A stretch of DNA of 64,000 nucleotides from CAG-791 sp963650385 (GCA_963650385.1 CAVJLL010000001.1:1-64000); one strand, 5' to 3'. Positions 25,119 through 33,394 are shown, counted from the first letter of the stretch. Translations and numbers: made by a program. The notes: a model not told the origin generated them from the sequence alone.

Positions 25119-27341
25119 ATGAGTTCATCTCATAAGAATAAAAAATCATCCAAACCGGTTGTCATGCAGGGCACCTTCTGCGCCAATGCCAGAGGCTTTG
25201 GCTTTGTCACCGTACCGGAGCTGGAGCAGGATCTGTTCATTCCGGAGGGAATGACGGGAACCGCCCTGGACGGCGATGCCGTGGAGGCGACGCTCCTTCC
25301 CGGATTTGATAAGGCATCCGCCGGCGGCAAGGGAAATCACCGCCAGGAGGCAGAGATTACAGCAATCCTTACCCGCAATACAACAAGCGTCGTGGGAACC
25401 TTTTACGGAGACGGGCGAAAAGGGAGTGTAATACCGGACAACCGGAAGATCCCGACGGATGTGCGCATTCCGGAAGGGAGCTCCGGCGGCGCTGTCAACG
25501 GACACAAGGTGGTGGTCCGCATCACCGATTACGGCGAAGCTGAGCTTGCGAAAAGAAAAAGCTCCCGCGGCCACGGCGGACGATTCGGTGCACCGGCTCT
25601 GACGGGCGAGGTGACAGAGATTCTGGGCCATATGGACGATCCGGGGGTCGATATTTTATCCATCATGCGCGCATACAATCTCCCGCAGGGCTTCCCGGAG
25701 GAGGTCATGGAGGAGGTGCGGCAGATTCCGCAGGTGGTTCCGGACGATCGGAAGGACGGAGCACGCGAGGACTGGCGGGACGTCCTGACGGTGACCATCG
25801 ACGGACCGGACACCAAGGACATTGACGATGCCATTTCCGTCCGAAGGCTCAGGGACGAGGACGCTGCCTGGGAGCTGGGCGTGCACATCGCTGATGTTGC
25901 CGAATATGTGAAGGAGAACTCTGCGCTTGACAAGGAGGCCCGGAAGCGAGCAACCTCCAATTACCTCGTGGACCGCGTGATTCCGATGCTCCCGCACGAG
26001 CTCTCCAACGGCATCTGCTCCCTGAATCCGGGTGAGGACCGGTTTGCACTCAGCTGCATCATGCGGATGGATAAAAAAGGAACGGTCACACAGGCCCGCA
26101 TCGCAGAGACGCTGATCCGCTCGGATGCCAAGCTGTCCTATCCCGGAGTTATGCGCCTCTTCGAGGAAAAGGACGAGAGCGAAATTCAGGCGCAGCTCTT
26201 ACTCCAGGGGATGAAGCGCGGTATCCTAACCCGGTCACACGCCATTGCAGCCATGCTGCGGCGGGCCCTGCGCCTATCCGGTATCCTTTCCAAGAAAAGA
26301 ATGGCGGACGGCGCCATTGATTTTGAATTCCCGGAGTGCAAGATTCATCTGGACAGCGAGGGACACGTGACGGAAATCGTCCCGTATGAGCGAAACGCAG
26401 CCACGATGATGATCGAAAATTTCATGGTCGCCGCCAATGAAACCGTTGCGGAGCATTTCTACTGGCTGGGGATTCCCTTTGTTTTCCGTACGCACGGCGT
26501 GCCGGACGAGGAGAAGATGCAGAATCTGCGCAAATTCGTGCAGGGCTACGGCTATCACCTTGGATGGAAGCAGGGGGAGATTCACCCGAAGGAGCTCCAG
26601 ACGATGCTCGCCGGTCTGAAAGGCAAGCCGGAGGAGGCGACGATCAGTGTCATGACGCTGCGCAGCATGCAGCGGGCCATGTATACGACGACGTGCGGCG
26701 GTCATTTCGGACTGGCACTTCGCTATTACTGCCATTTCACGTCCCCGATCCGAAGATATCCGGACCTGCAGATTCACCGGATCATCAAGGAGTACCAGCG
26801 GGGCAAGCTGACGGAGAAGCGCCGGAGCCACTATGACAGCATTCTCCCGGAGGTGTGCCGCCAGTCCTCGGACATGGAACGGCGCGCAGACGAAGCGGAG
26901 CGCGAAACCAATAAGCAGAAGATGTGCGAGTACATGAAGGAACATCTGGATGAGGTCTTTGCCGGTACCATCAGCGGCGTGACCGGCTGGGGCATCTACG
27001 TGCAGCTTCCCAATACCGTGGAGGGTCTCGTACCGGTCCGGTCGCTGCGTGATGATTACTATGCATACGTGGAAGAGAAGGCACTCCTGGTCGGGGAACG
27101 TACCGGGAAGAGCTACGGCCTCGGGCAGAAGGTAGACGTTCTGGTGGCCTCGGTTGATACAACGGCCAGAACCATCGATTTCGAGCTGCAGTCAGAGTCT
27201 GCGGACGGCAAGGCAAAGGATTCAGAGAAAAAAGACGGCAGACAGCCAAAGCCGGCGGCTGCCGCAGCTGGAAAGCGCGGAAAAAGACACCGCAGAAGGA
27301 AGCATCATGCAGGAAAGCATCAAGCTGATCGCGAACAATAA
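25119..27341 (+). CDS. rnr: ribonuclease R
   Basis: 740 residues; processive 3'-5' exoribonuclease of the RNB family. Cold-shock OB domains in the N-terminus (GTFCANARGFGFVTV near residue 18 and GEVTEILG near 165), catalytic RNB domain starting DVLTVTIDGPDTKDIDDAIS (metal-binding Asp cluster near residues 225-245), YCHFTSPIRRYPDLQIHR near residue 545, S1 domain FAGTISGVTGWGIYVQL near residue 615, and a basic tail KRGKRHRRRKHH. ATG 25119 follows AGAAAGGAATTC. Overlaps smpB by 35 nt, consistent with the shared role in trans-translation and stalled-mRNA decay. Confidence 0.96.
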   Translation: MSSSHKNKKSSKPVVMQGTFCANARGFGFVTVPELEQDLFIPEGMTGTALDGDAVEATLLPGFDKASAGGKGNHRQEAEITAILTRNTTSVVGTFYGDGRKGSVIPDNRKIPTDVRIPEGSSGGAVNGHKVVVRITDYGEAELAKRKSSRGHGGRFGAPALTGEVTEILGHMDDPGVDILSIMRAYNLPQGFPEEVMEEVRQIPQVVPDDRKDGAREDWRDVLTVTIDGPDTKDIDDAISVRRLRDEDAAWELGVHIADVAEYVKENSALDKEARKRATSNYLVDRVIPMLPHELSNGICSLNPGEDRFALSCIMRMDKKGTVTQARIAETLIRSDAKLSYPGVMRLFEEKDESEIQAQLLLQGMKRGILTRSHAIAAMLRRALRLSGILSKKRMADGAIDFEFPECKIHLDSEGHVTEIVPYERNAATMMIENFMVAANETVAEHFYWLGIPFVFRTHGVPDEEKMQNLRKFVQGYGYHLGWKQGEIHPKELQTMLAGLKGKPEEATISVMTLRSMQRAMYTTTCGGHFGLALRYYCHFTSPIRRYPDLQIHRIIKEYQRGKLTEKRRSHYDSILPEVCRQSSDMERRADEAERETNKQKMCEYMKEHLDEVFAGTISGVTGWGIYVQLPNTVEGLVPVRSLRDDYYAYVEEKALLVGERTGKSYGLGQKVDVLVASVDTTARTIDFELQSESADGKAKDSEKKDGRQPKPAAAAAGKRGKRHRRRKHHAGKHQADREQ

Positions 27342-27771
27342 AAAAGCGTATCACGACTATTTCATAGAGGAAAAATACGAATGCGGCATCGCCCTGTTCG
27401 GCACGGAGATCAAGTCCATCCGCCAGGGAAAGTGCAGCGTGAAGGAGGCCTACGTCAGCATCAGGGACGGAGAGGCCTTTGTTGAGGGCATGAACATCAG
27501 CCCTTATGAAAAGGGCAATATTTTCAACCGGGATCCGCTGCGGGTGCGCAAGCTTCTCCTGCACAAAAGCCAGATCCTGAAGCTGTCCCAGGCGGTTTCG
27601 CAGAAGGGCTATACCATTGTGCCGCTGCAGGTCTACCTCAAGGGCGGCCGCTGCAAGGTGGAAATCGGCCTGGCACGCGGCAAGCACAACTACGATAAGC
27701 GCGAGGACATCAAGCGCAAGGATGCTCGAAGAGAAGCGGAGCGCGATTTCAAGGACGTGTACCGCGGCTGA
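27307..27771 (+). CDS. smpB: SsrA (tmRNA)-binding protein SmpB
   Basis: 154 residues; delivers tmRNA to stalled ribosomes. Contains NNKKAYHDYFIEEKYECGIALFGTEIKSIRQGK near the N-terminus, the conserved HSKxLLLH-type segment RKLLLHKSQI, and the C-terminal basic tail GKHNYDKREDIKRKDARRE. Start 27307 is inside the rnr gene, with AGAAGGAAGCATC as ribosome-binding site. A half copy of palindromic family 1 begins 9 bp after the stop. The tmRNA gene itself is not in this window. Confidence 0.96.
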   Translation: MQESIKLIANNKKAYHDYFIEEKYECGIALFGTEIKSIRQGKCSVKEAYVSIRDGEAFVEGMNISPYEKGNIFNRDPLRVRKLLLHKSQILKLSQAVSQKGYTIVPLQVYLKGGRCKVEIGLARGKHNYDKREDIKRKDARREAERDFKDVYRG

Positions 27772-27780
27772 CCGCCGTAG

Positions 27781-27836
27781 TAACAGTTCACTCGCCAGCC
27801 AAACAACAAGATGGCGGAGAATGTCCGGTCCAGGGG
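27781..27836. repeat. family-1 element, half copy
   Basis: TAACAGTTCACTCGCCAGCC to GTCCGGTCCAGGGG, i.e. one arm only, in the same orientation as the 63144 copy. It lies between smpB and the rplU promoter. Confidence 0.8.
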
Positions 27837-27871
27837 CTTATGGGATGCCTCCGAATAATTGCAAAATCCTC

Positions 27872-27900
27872 TTGACAGAGTTCCCCGGAAGCCTTACACT
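27872..27900 (+). promoter_or_regulatory. sigma-A promoter of the rplU operon
   Basis: TTGACA (27872-27877), 17-bp spacer, TACACT (27895-27900). Start expected near 27907, giving a leader of about 125 nt before rplU. Confidence 0.85.
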
Positions 27901-27906
27901 ATCCAG

Positions 27907-28032
27907 GTATGCCGCATGGTGAGGCATTAGGCACGGCCTGTAGGTACTGCAGCAGCTGTGCAGGAAGAGAGCCGCAGGAATTGAAAGGGCTCCGCCGCAA
28001 TCAGCGAGACTTAGGAGAAGGAGGTACCGAAG
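27907..28032 (+). promoter_or_regulatory. probable rplU (L21) leader RNA
   Basis: GC-rich, about 125-nt untranslated leader with potential stems (GCAGCAGCTGTGC, GCCGCAGG...CCGCCGC) ending in AGGAGAAGGAGGTACCGAAG. Bacillota commonly carry an L21 autoregulatory leader at this position; I have not verified the consensus fold. Confidence 0.45.
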
Positions 28033-28338
28033 ATGTACGCAATTATCGCAACTGGTGGAAAGCAGTATAAGGTTTCTGAGGGCGACGTGATCGAGGTTGA
28101 GAAGCTCGAGGCCGCAGCAGGAGACAAGGTTACATTTGACCAGGTTCTGGCAATCAGCGGAGATACGCTGAAGGTTGCCGGTGACGTAGCAGGAGCTAAG
28201 GTTGAGGCTACTGTTATGGAGCAGGGACGCGGCAAGAAGGTAGTGGTTTACCACTTCAAGCCGAAGACCGGCTATCACAAGAAGAACGGTCACAGACAGG
28301 CATTTACGCGTGTTAAGATCGACAGCATTGTCGGCTGA
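28033..28338 (+). CDS. rplU: 50S ribosomal protein L21
   Basis: 101 residues. MYAIIATGGKQYKVSEGDVIEVEKLE and the C-terminal KKVVVYHFKPKTGYHKKNGHRQAFTRVKI are diagnostic. Very strong ribosome-binding site GGAGAAGGAGG. First gene of the rplU-prp-rpmA operon, transcribed from the promoter at 27872. Confidence 0.98.
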   Translation: MYAIIATGGKQYKVSEGDVIEVEKLEAAAGDKVTFDQVLAISGDTLKVAGDVAGAKVEATVMEQGRGKKVVVYHFKPKTGYHKKNGHRQAFTRVKIDSIVG

Positions 28339-28343
28339 GACGC

Positions 28344-28685
28344 ATGACGAAGGTTCAGATTATCCGGACAACGGATGGACACACTCGTTCCATTTCCTGC
28401 ACAGGGCATACGGATTATTGTACAGAAGGTAAAGACATCGTCTGTGCAGGCACCAGCGCAATTGTCATCAATACGATGAATTGCCTGATGGATCTGCTCC
28501 ATGAGGATATGGAGGTTGAGGCAGATGCCGTGAACGGCGGCGATCTTGTCTGCAATTTTCTGCAGGATCCGGGCGAGAAGGGAGAATTCCTGATCGACTG
28601 TATGATCCATGGGCTTGAGTGGATAGAGGGTCAGTACGGGAAACGATATCTGAGTCACAGAATTGAGGAGGTAGCACAATGTTAA
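28344..28685 (+). CDS. prp: ribosomal processing cysteine protease Prp
   Basis: 113 residues. Prp removes the N-terminal extension of L27 in Bacillota and related phyla. Catalytic dyad visible: His22 in SCTGHTDYCTEGK and Cys34 in DIVCAGTSA. Begins 5 bp after rplU with no clear ribosome-binding site, so probably translationally coupled, and overlaps rpmA by 7 nt. Its substrate L27, with the extension, is encoded by that next gene. Confidence 0.95.
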   Translation: MTKVQIIRTTDGHTRSISCTGHTDYCTEGKDIVCAGTSAIVINTMNCLMDLLHEDMEVEADAVNGGDLVCNFLQDPGEKGEFLIDCMIHGLEWIEGQYGKRYLSHRIEEVAQC

Positions 28686-28975
28686 ACTTAAGTCTTCAGT
28701 TCTTCGCACACCACAAAGGAATGGGCTCCACCAAGAACGGCCGTGACTCCAATTCCAAGAGACTGGGTGCCAAGAGAGCAGACGGACAGTTTGTTAAGGC
28801 TGGCAACATTCTCTACAGACAGCGCGGAACCAGAATTCATCCCGGTCTGAATGTTGGCATCGGCGGTGATGACACGCTGTACGCTCTGAAGGACGGTATT
28901 CTGAGATACGAGAGAGTGGGCAAGGATGGCAAGAGAGCATCCGTTCACCCGGTTGAAGCTGCAAACGAGCAGTAA
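28679..28975 (+). CDS. rpmA: 50S ribosomal protein L27 with Prp-cleaved N-terminus
   Basis: 98 residues. Begins MLNLSLQFFAHHKGMGSTKNG: the nine-to-ten residue extension MLNLSLQFFA precedes the mature AHHKG/HHKG start used in most bacteria and matches the LQFFA/H site cut by Prp. The remainder (GNILYRQRGTRIHPG, GIGGDDTLYAL) is typical L27. Ribosome-binding site GAGGAGGTAGCACA lies in the end of prp. Confidence 0.97.
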   Translation: MLNLSLQFFAHHKGMGSTKNGRDSNSKRLGAKRADGQFVKAGNILYRQRGTRIHPGLNVGIGGDDTLYALKDGILRYERVGKDGKRASVHPVEAANEQ

Positions 28976-28993
28976 TTCCATCGCAGCACCGTT

Positions 28994-29033
28994 AGCTCCG
29001 GACAGGCATAGGTCTGCCCGGAGCTTTTGTTTT
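28994..29033 (+). terminator. terminator-like hairpin between rpmA and obgE
   Basis: AGCTCCGG.CAG pairs with CTG.CCGGAGCT, followed by TTTGTTTT. The T-run runs directly into the obgE ribosome-binding site AGGAGAAAACC, so this element either ends the ribosomal operon or allows partial read-through into obgE. Confidence 0.8.
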
Positions 29034-29044
29034 AGGAGAAAACC

Positions 29045-30352
29045 ATGTTTGTAGATAAGGCGACCATAACCATCATCAGCGGCAAGGGCGGCGACGGACA
29101 CGTATCCTTCCGGCGTGAGAAGTTCGTTCCGGCCGGCGGCCCGGACGGCGGTGACGGCGGGAATGGCGGAAGCATTATTTTTCGCGTGGACAAGGGAATG
29201 AATACGCTGGGCGACTACCGCTTCCGCGGCAAATACGCAGCGGAAAACGGCGAGGACGGCAAGCAGAAGAAGATGGCCGGCAGAAAGGGCGAGGATCTGA
29301 TTCTGAAGGTGCCGGAGGGAACCGTTGTCAAGGATGCGGAAACGGGACGCGTCATCATCGACATGAGCGGAGACACCACGGAATACCTGATTCTCAAGGG
29401 CGGCCGCGGCGGCAACGGCAACCAGCATTTTGCAACGTCGACCATGCAGGCACCCAAGTATGCGCAGCCCGGCCAGCCGGCAAGATCCCTTCTGGTAACG
29501 CTGGAGCTGAAGGTCATTGCGGATGTCGGTCTGGTTGGCTTTCCGAATGTCGGGAAATCAACGCTTCTGTCGATGGTGAGCAACGCCAAGCCCAAGATCG
29601 CCAATTATCACTTCACCACGCTTTCTCCGATCCTGGGTGTCGTCGACCTCGAGGATGCGGACGGCTTCGTGATGGCGGATATTCCGGGCCTCATCGAGGG
29701 CGCAGCGGACGGAGCGGGCCTTGGCCATGAGTTCCTGGCGCACATTGAGCGGTGCAAGCTCCTGATCCATGTGGTGGATGCATCCGGCTCGGAGGGACGG
29801 GATCCTCTGGAGGATCTTGCGGCGATCAACCATGAGCTGGAGCGGTACAACATCGATCTGACGCAGAAAAAACAGGTGATTGCCGCCAACAAGGTGGACC
29901 TGATCGATCCGTCCTGCCAGGGGGAAGACAATCCAGACAATCCGGTTGTCCGAATCCGCCGGGAGTACGAGCCGAAGGGATATTCGGTCTATCCCATTTC
30001 TGCAGCGACCCGCCAGGGCGTGCAGGAGCTGTTGTATGCGGTGAGCCGTACGCTTTCGGAAATGCCGAAGGAAACGAAGATTTATGAGCAGGAATACAAT
30101 CCGGATGCGGATCTTTTGAAGTCGGAGGATCCGTATGAGGTGTGGTATGATCAGAAGGAGAAGCTCTACCGCGTAGAGGGTCCCCGCATCGAGCGGATGC
30201 TGGGCTACACGAACCTGGAGACCGAAAAGGGCTTTGCATTCTTCCAGAAATTTCTGCAGACCAGCGGCGTGAATGACCGGCTGAAGGAGCTCGGCGTGCA
30301 GGAAGGCGATACGGTGCGCCTGTACGGCCACAGCTTTGAGTGGTATGACTGA
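29045..30352 (+). CDS. obgE: GTPase Obg/CgtA
   Basis: 435 residues; essential ribosome-associated GTPase. N-terminal Obg glycine-rich fold (GGKGGDGHVSFRREKFVPAGGPDGGDGGNGG), G1 VGFPNVGKSTLLS near residue 165, G3 DIPGLIEGA, G4 NKVD in AANKVDLID, G5 near ISAATRQG, and the C-terminal OCT domain (residues 355-430, PYEVWYDQKEKLYRVEG). Start 29045 with AGGAGAAAACC. Leads the obgE-yhbY-nadD-yqeK-rsfS cluster conserved in Bacillota. Confidence 0.97.
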   Translation: MFVDKATITIISGKGGDGHVSFRREKFVPAGGPDGGDGGNGGSIIFRVDKGMNTLGDYRFRGKYAAENGEDGKQKKMAGRKGEDLILKVPEGTVVKDAETGRVIIDMSGDTTEYLILKGGRGGNGNQHFATSTMQAPKYAQPGQPARSLLVTLELKVIADVGLVGFPNVGKSTLLSMVSNAKPKIANYHFTTLSPILGVVDLEDADGFVMADIPGLIEGAADGAGLGHEFLAHIERCKLLIHVVDASGSEGRDPLEDLAAINHELERYNIDLTQKKQVIAANKVDLIDPSCQGEDNPDNPVVRIRREYEPKGYSVYPISAATRQGVQELLYAVSRTLSEMPKETKIYEQEYNPDADLLKSEDPYEVWYDQKEKLYRVEGPRIERMLGYTNLETEKGFAFFQKFLQTSGVNDRLKELGVQEGDTVRLYGHSFEWYD

Positions 30353-30381
30353 TAAGGAAGTAGGATAAGAGGTGGTATTTC

Positions 30382-30675
30382 ATGCTGAGCAGTAAGCAAA
30401 GAGCGTATTTAATGCGGCTTTCCAATACAGAGAATCCGGTCCTGCAGATCGGTAAGGACGGCGTGACGCCCATGGTCGTTGCCAGTGCCGAAGAAGTGTT
30501 CAACACAAGAGAGCTGTTCAAGGGCAGCATTTTAAAGACCTGCCCGGATCTGCCGGAGGTGGCAGCCGAGAAGCTTGCTTCCCGGACCCACGCACAGCTG
30601 GTGCGGGTAATCGGCAGAAAGTTTATCCTGTACCGTGCAGACAAGGACAATCCAAAGATTGTTCTGCCGCGGTAA
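30382..30675 (+). CDS. yhbY: YhbY family ribosome assembly RNA-binding protein
   Basis: 97 residues, CRS1/YhbY (CRM) domain. Begins MLSSKQRAYLMRL, contains PVLQIGKDGVTP (the GxxG-type loop) and the C-terminal VIGRKFILYR. Associates with pre-50S particles in E. coli; role here inferred. Located in the conserved obgE-nadD interval. Confidence 0.93.
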   Translation: MLSSKQRAYLMRLSNTENPVLQIGKDGVTPMVVASAEEVFNTRELFKGSILKTCPDLPEVAAEKLASRTHAQLVRVIGRKFILYRADKDNPKIVLPR

Positions 30676-30711
30676 GAGTCTCTTGGCCAGCCAGAAGGGG
30701 GAGCTTCTGCC

Positions 30712-31323
30712 ATGAAAACAGGAATTCTGGGCGGTACCTTTGACCCGATCCATCTGGGGCATCTGATTACAGCGGAGAATGCACTGGACGGTGCGGGGCT
30801 GGACCGTGTGATCCTGATGCCGACCGGCTGCTCGTATTTTAAAGAGGACCAGAAGGTTACGCCGCCGCAGCAGCGCTATGAAATGACACGGCTTGCCGCC
30901 ATGGACAATCCGAGGCTGACGGTTTCGGACATGGAGACGACAAGGCCGGGCAACAGCTATACGGCAGACACGCTGCGTGAGCTCAGGGCCCTGTATCCAG
31001 AGGATGAGCTGTACTATATCGTCGGCGCGGATACGCTGGTCCTCATGAGCCTATGGAGGGCCCCGGAGGAGATCTTTTCGCGCTGTCATGTACTGGTGGA
31101 AACCAGACCGGATGAAATTGCCGGGAAGGGCCTTTCGGAGGAGATCGAAGCGCTCCGGCAAAAATACGATGCGGATATTGCCGTTCTTCCTGCCCGGAAC
31201 ATTGCGGTTTCCTCCACGGAAATACGCAGCCGCGTGCGGGACGGGCAGTCGATCCGCTATCTGGTGCCGGCGGCAGTCGAGGAGTTTATCCGGGAACAGG
31301 GACTGTACCGGCAGGACAATTGA
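30712..31323 (+). CDS. nadD: nicotinate-nucleotide adenylyltransferase
   Basis: 203 residues; makes nicotinate adenine dinucleotide from NaMN and ATP in NAD synthesis. Nucleotidyltransferase motif GILGGTFDPIHLGHL at residues 4-18 and the second motif ISSTEIRSR (here VSSTEIRSRVRDG) near residue 170. Ribosome-binding site GAAGGGGGAGCTTCTGCC. Typical length for Bacillota NadD (about 190-205). Confidence 0.96.
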   Translation: MKTGILGGTFDPIHLGHLITAENALDGAGLDRVILMPTGCSYFKEDQKVTPPQQRYEMTRLAAMDNPRLTVSDMETTRPGNSYTADTLRELRALYPEDELYYIVGADTLVLMSLWRAPEEIFSRCHVLVETRPDEIAGKGLSEEIEALRQKYDADIAVLPARNIAVSSTEIRSRVRDGQSIRYLVPAAVEEFIREQGLYRQDN

Positions 31324-31396
31324 AAATTGCCGGAGTGCAGCATCCGGTATCACGGTATCAAATGAAGTGGATCCGCAAAGAGAGCAGGAGGTGTGC

Positions 31397-31975
31397 ATGA
31401 AGGCCGGGAAGGAACGTCTGGAACTGATTCGAGCAATGCAGAAGGAGCTGAAATACCCCCGCTTCATTCACAGCCTCGGTGTAGCCTTTACAGCATCTTC
31501 TCTGGCAGAGCGCTACGGCGCGGACATGCGCAAGGCGGAGACAGCAGGGCTTCTTCACGACTGTGCCAAATACGTGGATGTCGAGAAAATGGAGAGCCTG
31601 TGCTTTAAAAACGGCCTGCCGGTGACAGAGATGGAAAAGGGGAGCTCTGCACTCCTGCATTCAAAGGCCGGCAGTATTCTCGCCAGAACCAAATACGGCA
31701 TTGAGGACGAGGAAATTCTGAATGCCATCCGGTACCACACCACCGGACGGCCGGGGATGACACTTCTGGAGAAAATCATTTTCGTTTCCGATTACATTGA
31801 ACCGGGACGGGATCAGGCGCCGAACCTTCCGGAAATCCGCGAGGCAGCCTTTTCCGATCTGGATCAGGCGCTGTGCATGATTCTGAGGGATACGCTTTCG
31901 TTTCTGGCCGGGAGCGGCAAAGCGGTTGATTCTATGACCCAGAAGACGTACGATTACTACAAAGAACAGGAATAA
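31397..31975 (+). CDS. yqeK: YqeK-type HD hydrolase (bis(5'-nucleosyl)-tetraphosphatase, symmetrical)
   Basis: 192 residues, HD domain: RFIHSLGVAFTA near residue 22 (His), GLLHDCAKY near residue 54 (HD), LLHSKAG near residue 84 and IRYHTTGRPGM near residue 110. YqeK enzymes of Bacillota hydrolyse Ap4A to two ADP. Start at 31397 is chosen for GCAGGAGGTGTGC; longer in-frame extension upstream lies inside nadD and is rejected. Same order nadD-yqeK-rsfS as in B. subtilis. Confidence 0.93.
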   Translation: MKAGKERLELIRAMQKELKYPRFIHSLGVAFTASSLAERYGADMRKAETAGLLHDCAKYVDVEKMESLCFKNGLPVTEMEKGSSALLHSKAGSILARTKYGIEDEEILNAIRYHTTGRPGMTLLEKIIFVSDYIEPGRDQAPNLPEIREAAFSDLDQALCMILRDTLSFLAGSGKAVDSMTQKTYDYYKEQE

Positions 31976-31995
31976 CGCAGCACGAGTATTCTGTC

Positions 31996-32022
31996 GGAGA
32001 ATTCATCTTTACGGAATTCTCC
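31996..32022 (+). repeat. inverted repeat in the yqeK-rsfS gap
   Basis: Perfect GGAGAATTC (31996-32004) and GAATTCTCC (32014-32022), followed by a second stem CTGCTGC/GCAGCAG just before the rsfS ribosome-binding site. No T-run. Possible RNA processing or translational control stem. Confidence 0.5.
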
Positions 32023-32062
32023 TCAGGCAGCTGCTGCACGGCGGCAGCAGAAAGAGGTGGCT

Positions 32063-32425
32063 ATGGAGAAACATGCAAAGGAAGCGGCCAGGCTCGCACT
32101 GGAAGCATTGGATGAGAAGAAGGCGGAGGATGTCCGTATCATCGATATCAGCACGGTTTCTGTGCTGGCGGATTATTTCATCATCGCAAGCGGGACGAAC
32201 CGCAGCCAGATCCAGGCGATAGCCGATAATGTGCAGGAGAAGCTGGCAAAGGCAGGACACATCTGCAAGCAGGTGGAAGGCTATCAGACAGCCAACTGGG
32301 TTCTCCTGGATTTCGGAGATGTGATTGTGCACGTGTTCGATACCAAAAATCGGCTTCTGTACGATCTGGAGCGCATCTGGAGAGACGGACGGCAGATGGA
32401 TGCCTCCGAGCTGGAAGAGGCATAA
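32063..32425 (+). CDS. rsfS: ribosomal silencing factor RsfS
   Basis: 120 residues; Iojap/RsfS family, binds L14 and blocks subunit joining in poor growth. KKAEDVRIIDISTVSVLADYFIIASGTNRSQIQAIADNV and the C-terminal NWVLLDFGDVIVHVFDTKNR are diagnostic. ATG 32063 has AAAGAGGTGGCT in front; an in-frame GTG at 32057 would be too close to that site. Last gene of the cluster, with a terminator 6 bp after the stop. Confidence 0.95.
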   Translation: MEKHAKEAARLALEALDEKKAEDVRIIDISTVSVLADYFIIASGTNRSQIQAIADNVQEKLAKAGHICKQVEGYQTANWVLLDFGDVIVHVFDTKNRLLYDLERIWRDGRQMDASELEEA

Positions 32426-32430
32426 GCAGT

Positions 32431-32466
32431 AAAAAAGACTTCGGGAGAAATCCCGAAGTCTTTTTT
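32431..32466. terminator. bidirectional terminator between rsfS and lexA
   Basis: AAAAAAGACTTCGGGA, GAAA loop, and its complement ending TTTTTT. The lexA stop codon overlaps its right end. Confidence 0.95.
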
Positions 32467-33080
32467 CATTTCATAATCCGATAAACCCCGAACACCTTTC
32501 CCAGAATCTGGCAGTTCCGTGTCAGAATGGGCTCCATTTCATCGTTCTCCGGCTGCAGACGAATGTAATTCGCTTCCCGGTAAAAGCGCTTTACGGTGGC
32601 GGAATCATCAATCAGCGCAACGACAATGTCACCGTTTTCTGCTGTACAGCAGGCATGCACCATGATCAGATCTCCGTCCATAATTCCTGCATTAATCATG
32701 GAGCGGCCGTGCACCTTCAGAACAAAAGACTCGCCCTGCGGAACATATTCCGTGGGAACCGGAAAATAGCTCTCAATATTCTCCTGCGCGAGAATCGGCT
32801 CTCCGGCAGCAACCCGGCCGACAACCGGAAGTGCTGCTGTCTCCGTGCGTATCATCTGAAAATTGTCATCACAGATTTCAATGGTACGCGGCTTTGCCGG
32901 ATCCCTGCGGATATAGCCCTTTTTCTCCAATGTCGCCAAATGCGAGTGCACTGAGGACGTGGAGCTTAAATGCACCGCATCCCCGATCTCACGGACCGAC
33001 GGCGGATATCCCCTTCTTAAAATACTGTCCTTGATAAACTCCAGAATCTTTTCCTGTTTCGCTGTAAGCGCCTGATTCAT
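32466..33080 (-). CDS. lexA: LexA repressor
   Basis: 204 residues; SOS repressor with self-cleavage. Winged-helix DNA-binding domain in residues 1-68 (PPSVREIGDAVHLSSTSSVHSHL recognition region), Ala92-Gly93 cleavage bond in VAAGEP, catalytic Ser127 in HGRSMINAG and Lys164 in SATVKRFY. Start ATG 33080 follows AAAGGCATACATAT. Divergent from the YneA-like gene, which carries two LexA boxes in its promoter. A family-2 hairpin element lies 21 bp upstream of the start codon, inside the probable 5' UTR. Confidence 0.97.
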   Translation of the reverse strand: MNQALTAKQEKILEFIKDSILRRGYPPSVREIGDAVHLSSTSSVHSHLATLEKKGYIRRDPAKPRTIEICDDNFQMIRTETAALPVVGRVAAGEPILAQENIESYFPVPTEYVPQGESFVLKVHGRSMINAGIMDGDLIMVHACCTAENGDIVVALIDDSATVKRFYREANYIRLQPENDEMEPILTRNCQILGKVFGVYRIMK

Positions 33081-33101
33081 ATATGTATGCCTTTCCAGTG
33101 G

Positions 33102-33175
33102 ATTTATTTGGCGAAGAACGCCACATGAGCAAAAGAGAAGCTTTGCAGCAGCAATTTTGCGAATGGGCTCTGATT
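33102..33175. repeat. family-2 hairpin element upstream of lexA
   Basis: GATTTATTTGGCGAAGAACG, AGCAAAAGAGAAGCTTTGCAGC, TTTTGCGAATGGGCTCTGATT: same order as 24964-25038 with scattered substitutions. Confidence 0.85.
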
Positions 33176-33196
33176 AGTTACCTCTGAATAATTACC

Positions 33197-33226
33197 AGTA
33201 TAGAGTATTGCAAGCCAAAAAAGCAA
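33197..33226 (-). promoter_or_regulatory. candidate lexA promoter with nearby SOS half-site
   Basis: Minus strand TTGCTT (33226-33221), 18-bp spacer, TATACT (33202-33197). Just upstream, 33238-33251 reads CGACAGAATGTTCG, half of a LexA box. If correct, the family-2 hairpin is transcribed in the lexA leader. Confidence 0.4.
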
Positions 33227-33259
33227 ACATATATTTGCGACAGAATGTTCGAGTCGATA

Positions 33260-33328
33260 GTGTACAGACGCCAGCCACGACGGGTCCTGACGGAGTTGTC
33301 CGTCCCCCTGTTGCCTGGCTGGCGAGCG
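33260..33328. repeat. family-1 element, short internal-deletion copy
   Basis: GTGTACAGACGCCAGCCACG ... CCTGACGGAGTTGTCCGTCC ... TTGCCTGGCTGGCGAG. Both outer arms present, centre missing. Located between lexA and the SOS promoter. Confidence 0.8.
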
Positions 33329-33349
33329 GAATTTGGCTTGAATCAGGTA

Positions 33350-33378
33350 TTGACATGAGAACGTGTGTTCGATATACT
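33350..33378 (+). promoter_or_regulatory. SOS-regulated sigma-A promoter of the yneA-like gene
   Basis: TTGACA (33350-33355), 17-bp spacer, TATACT (33373-33378). A LexA box sits inside the spacer, a second one about 25 bp downstream of it. Confidence 0.88.
33359..33370. promoter_or_regulatory. LexA box 1
   Basis: GAACGTGTGTTC, matching the Gram-positive SOS core GAAC-N4-GTTC, lying between the -35 and -10. Confidence 0.88.
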
Positions 33379-33394
33379 TCAAGGCATAAAGAAC

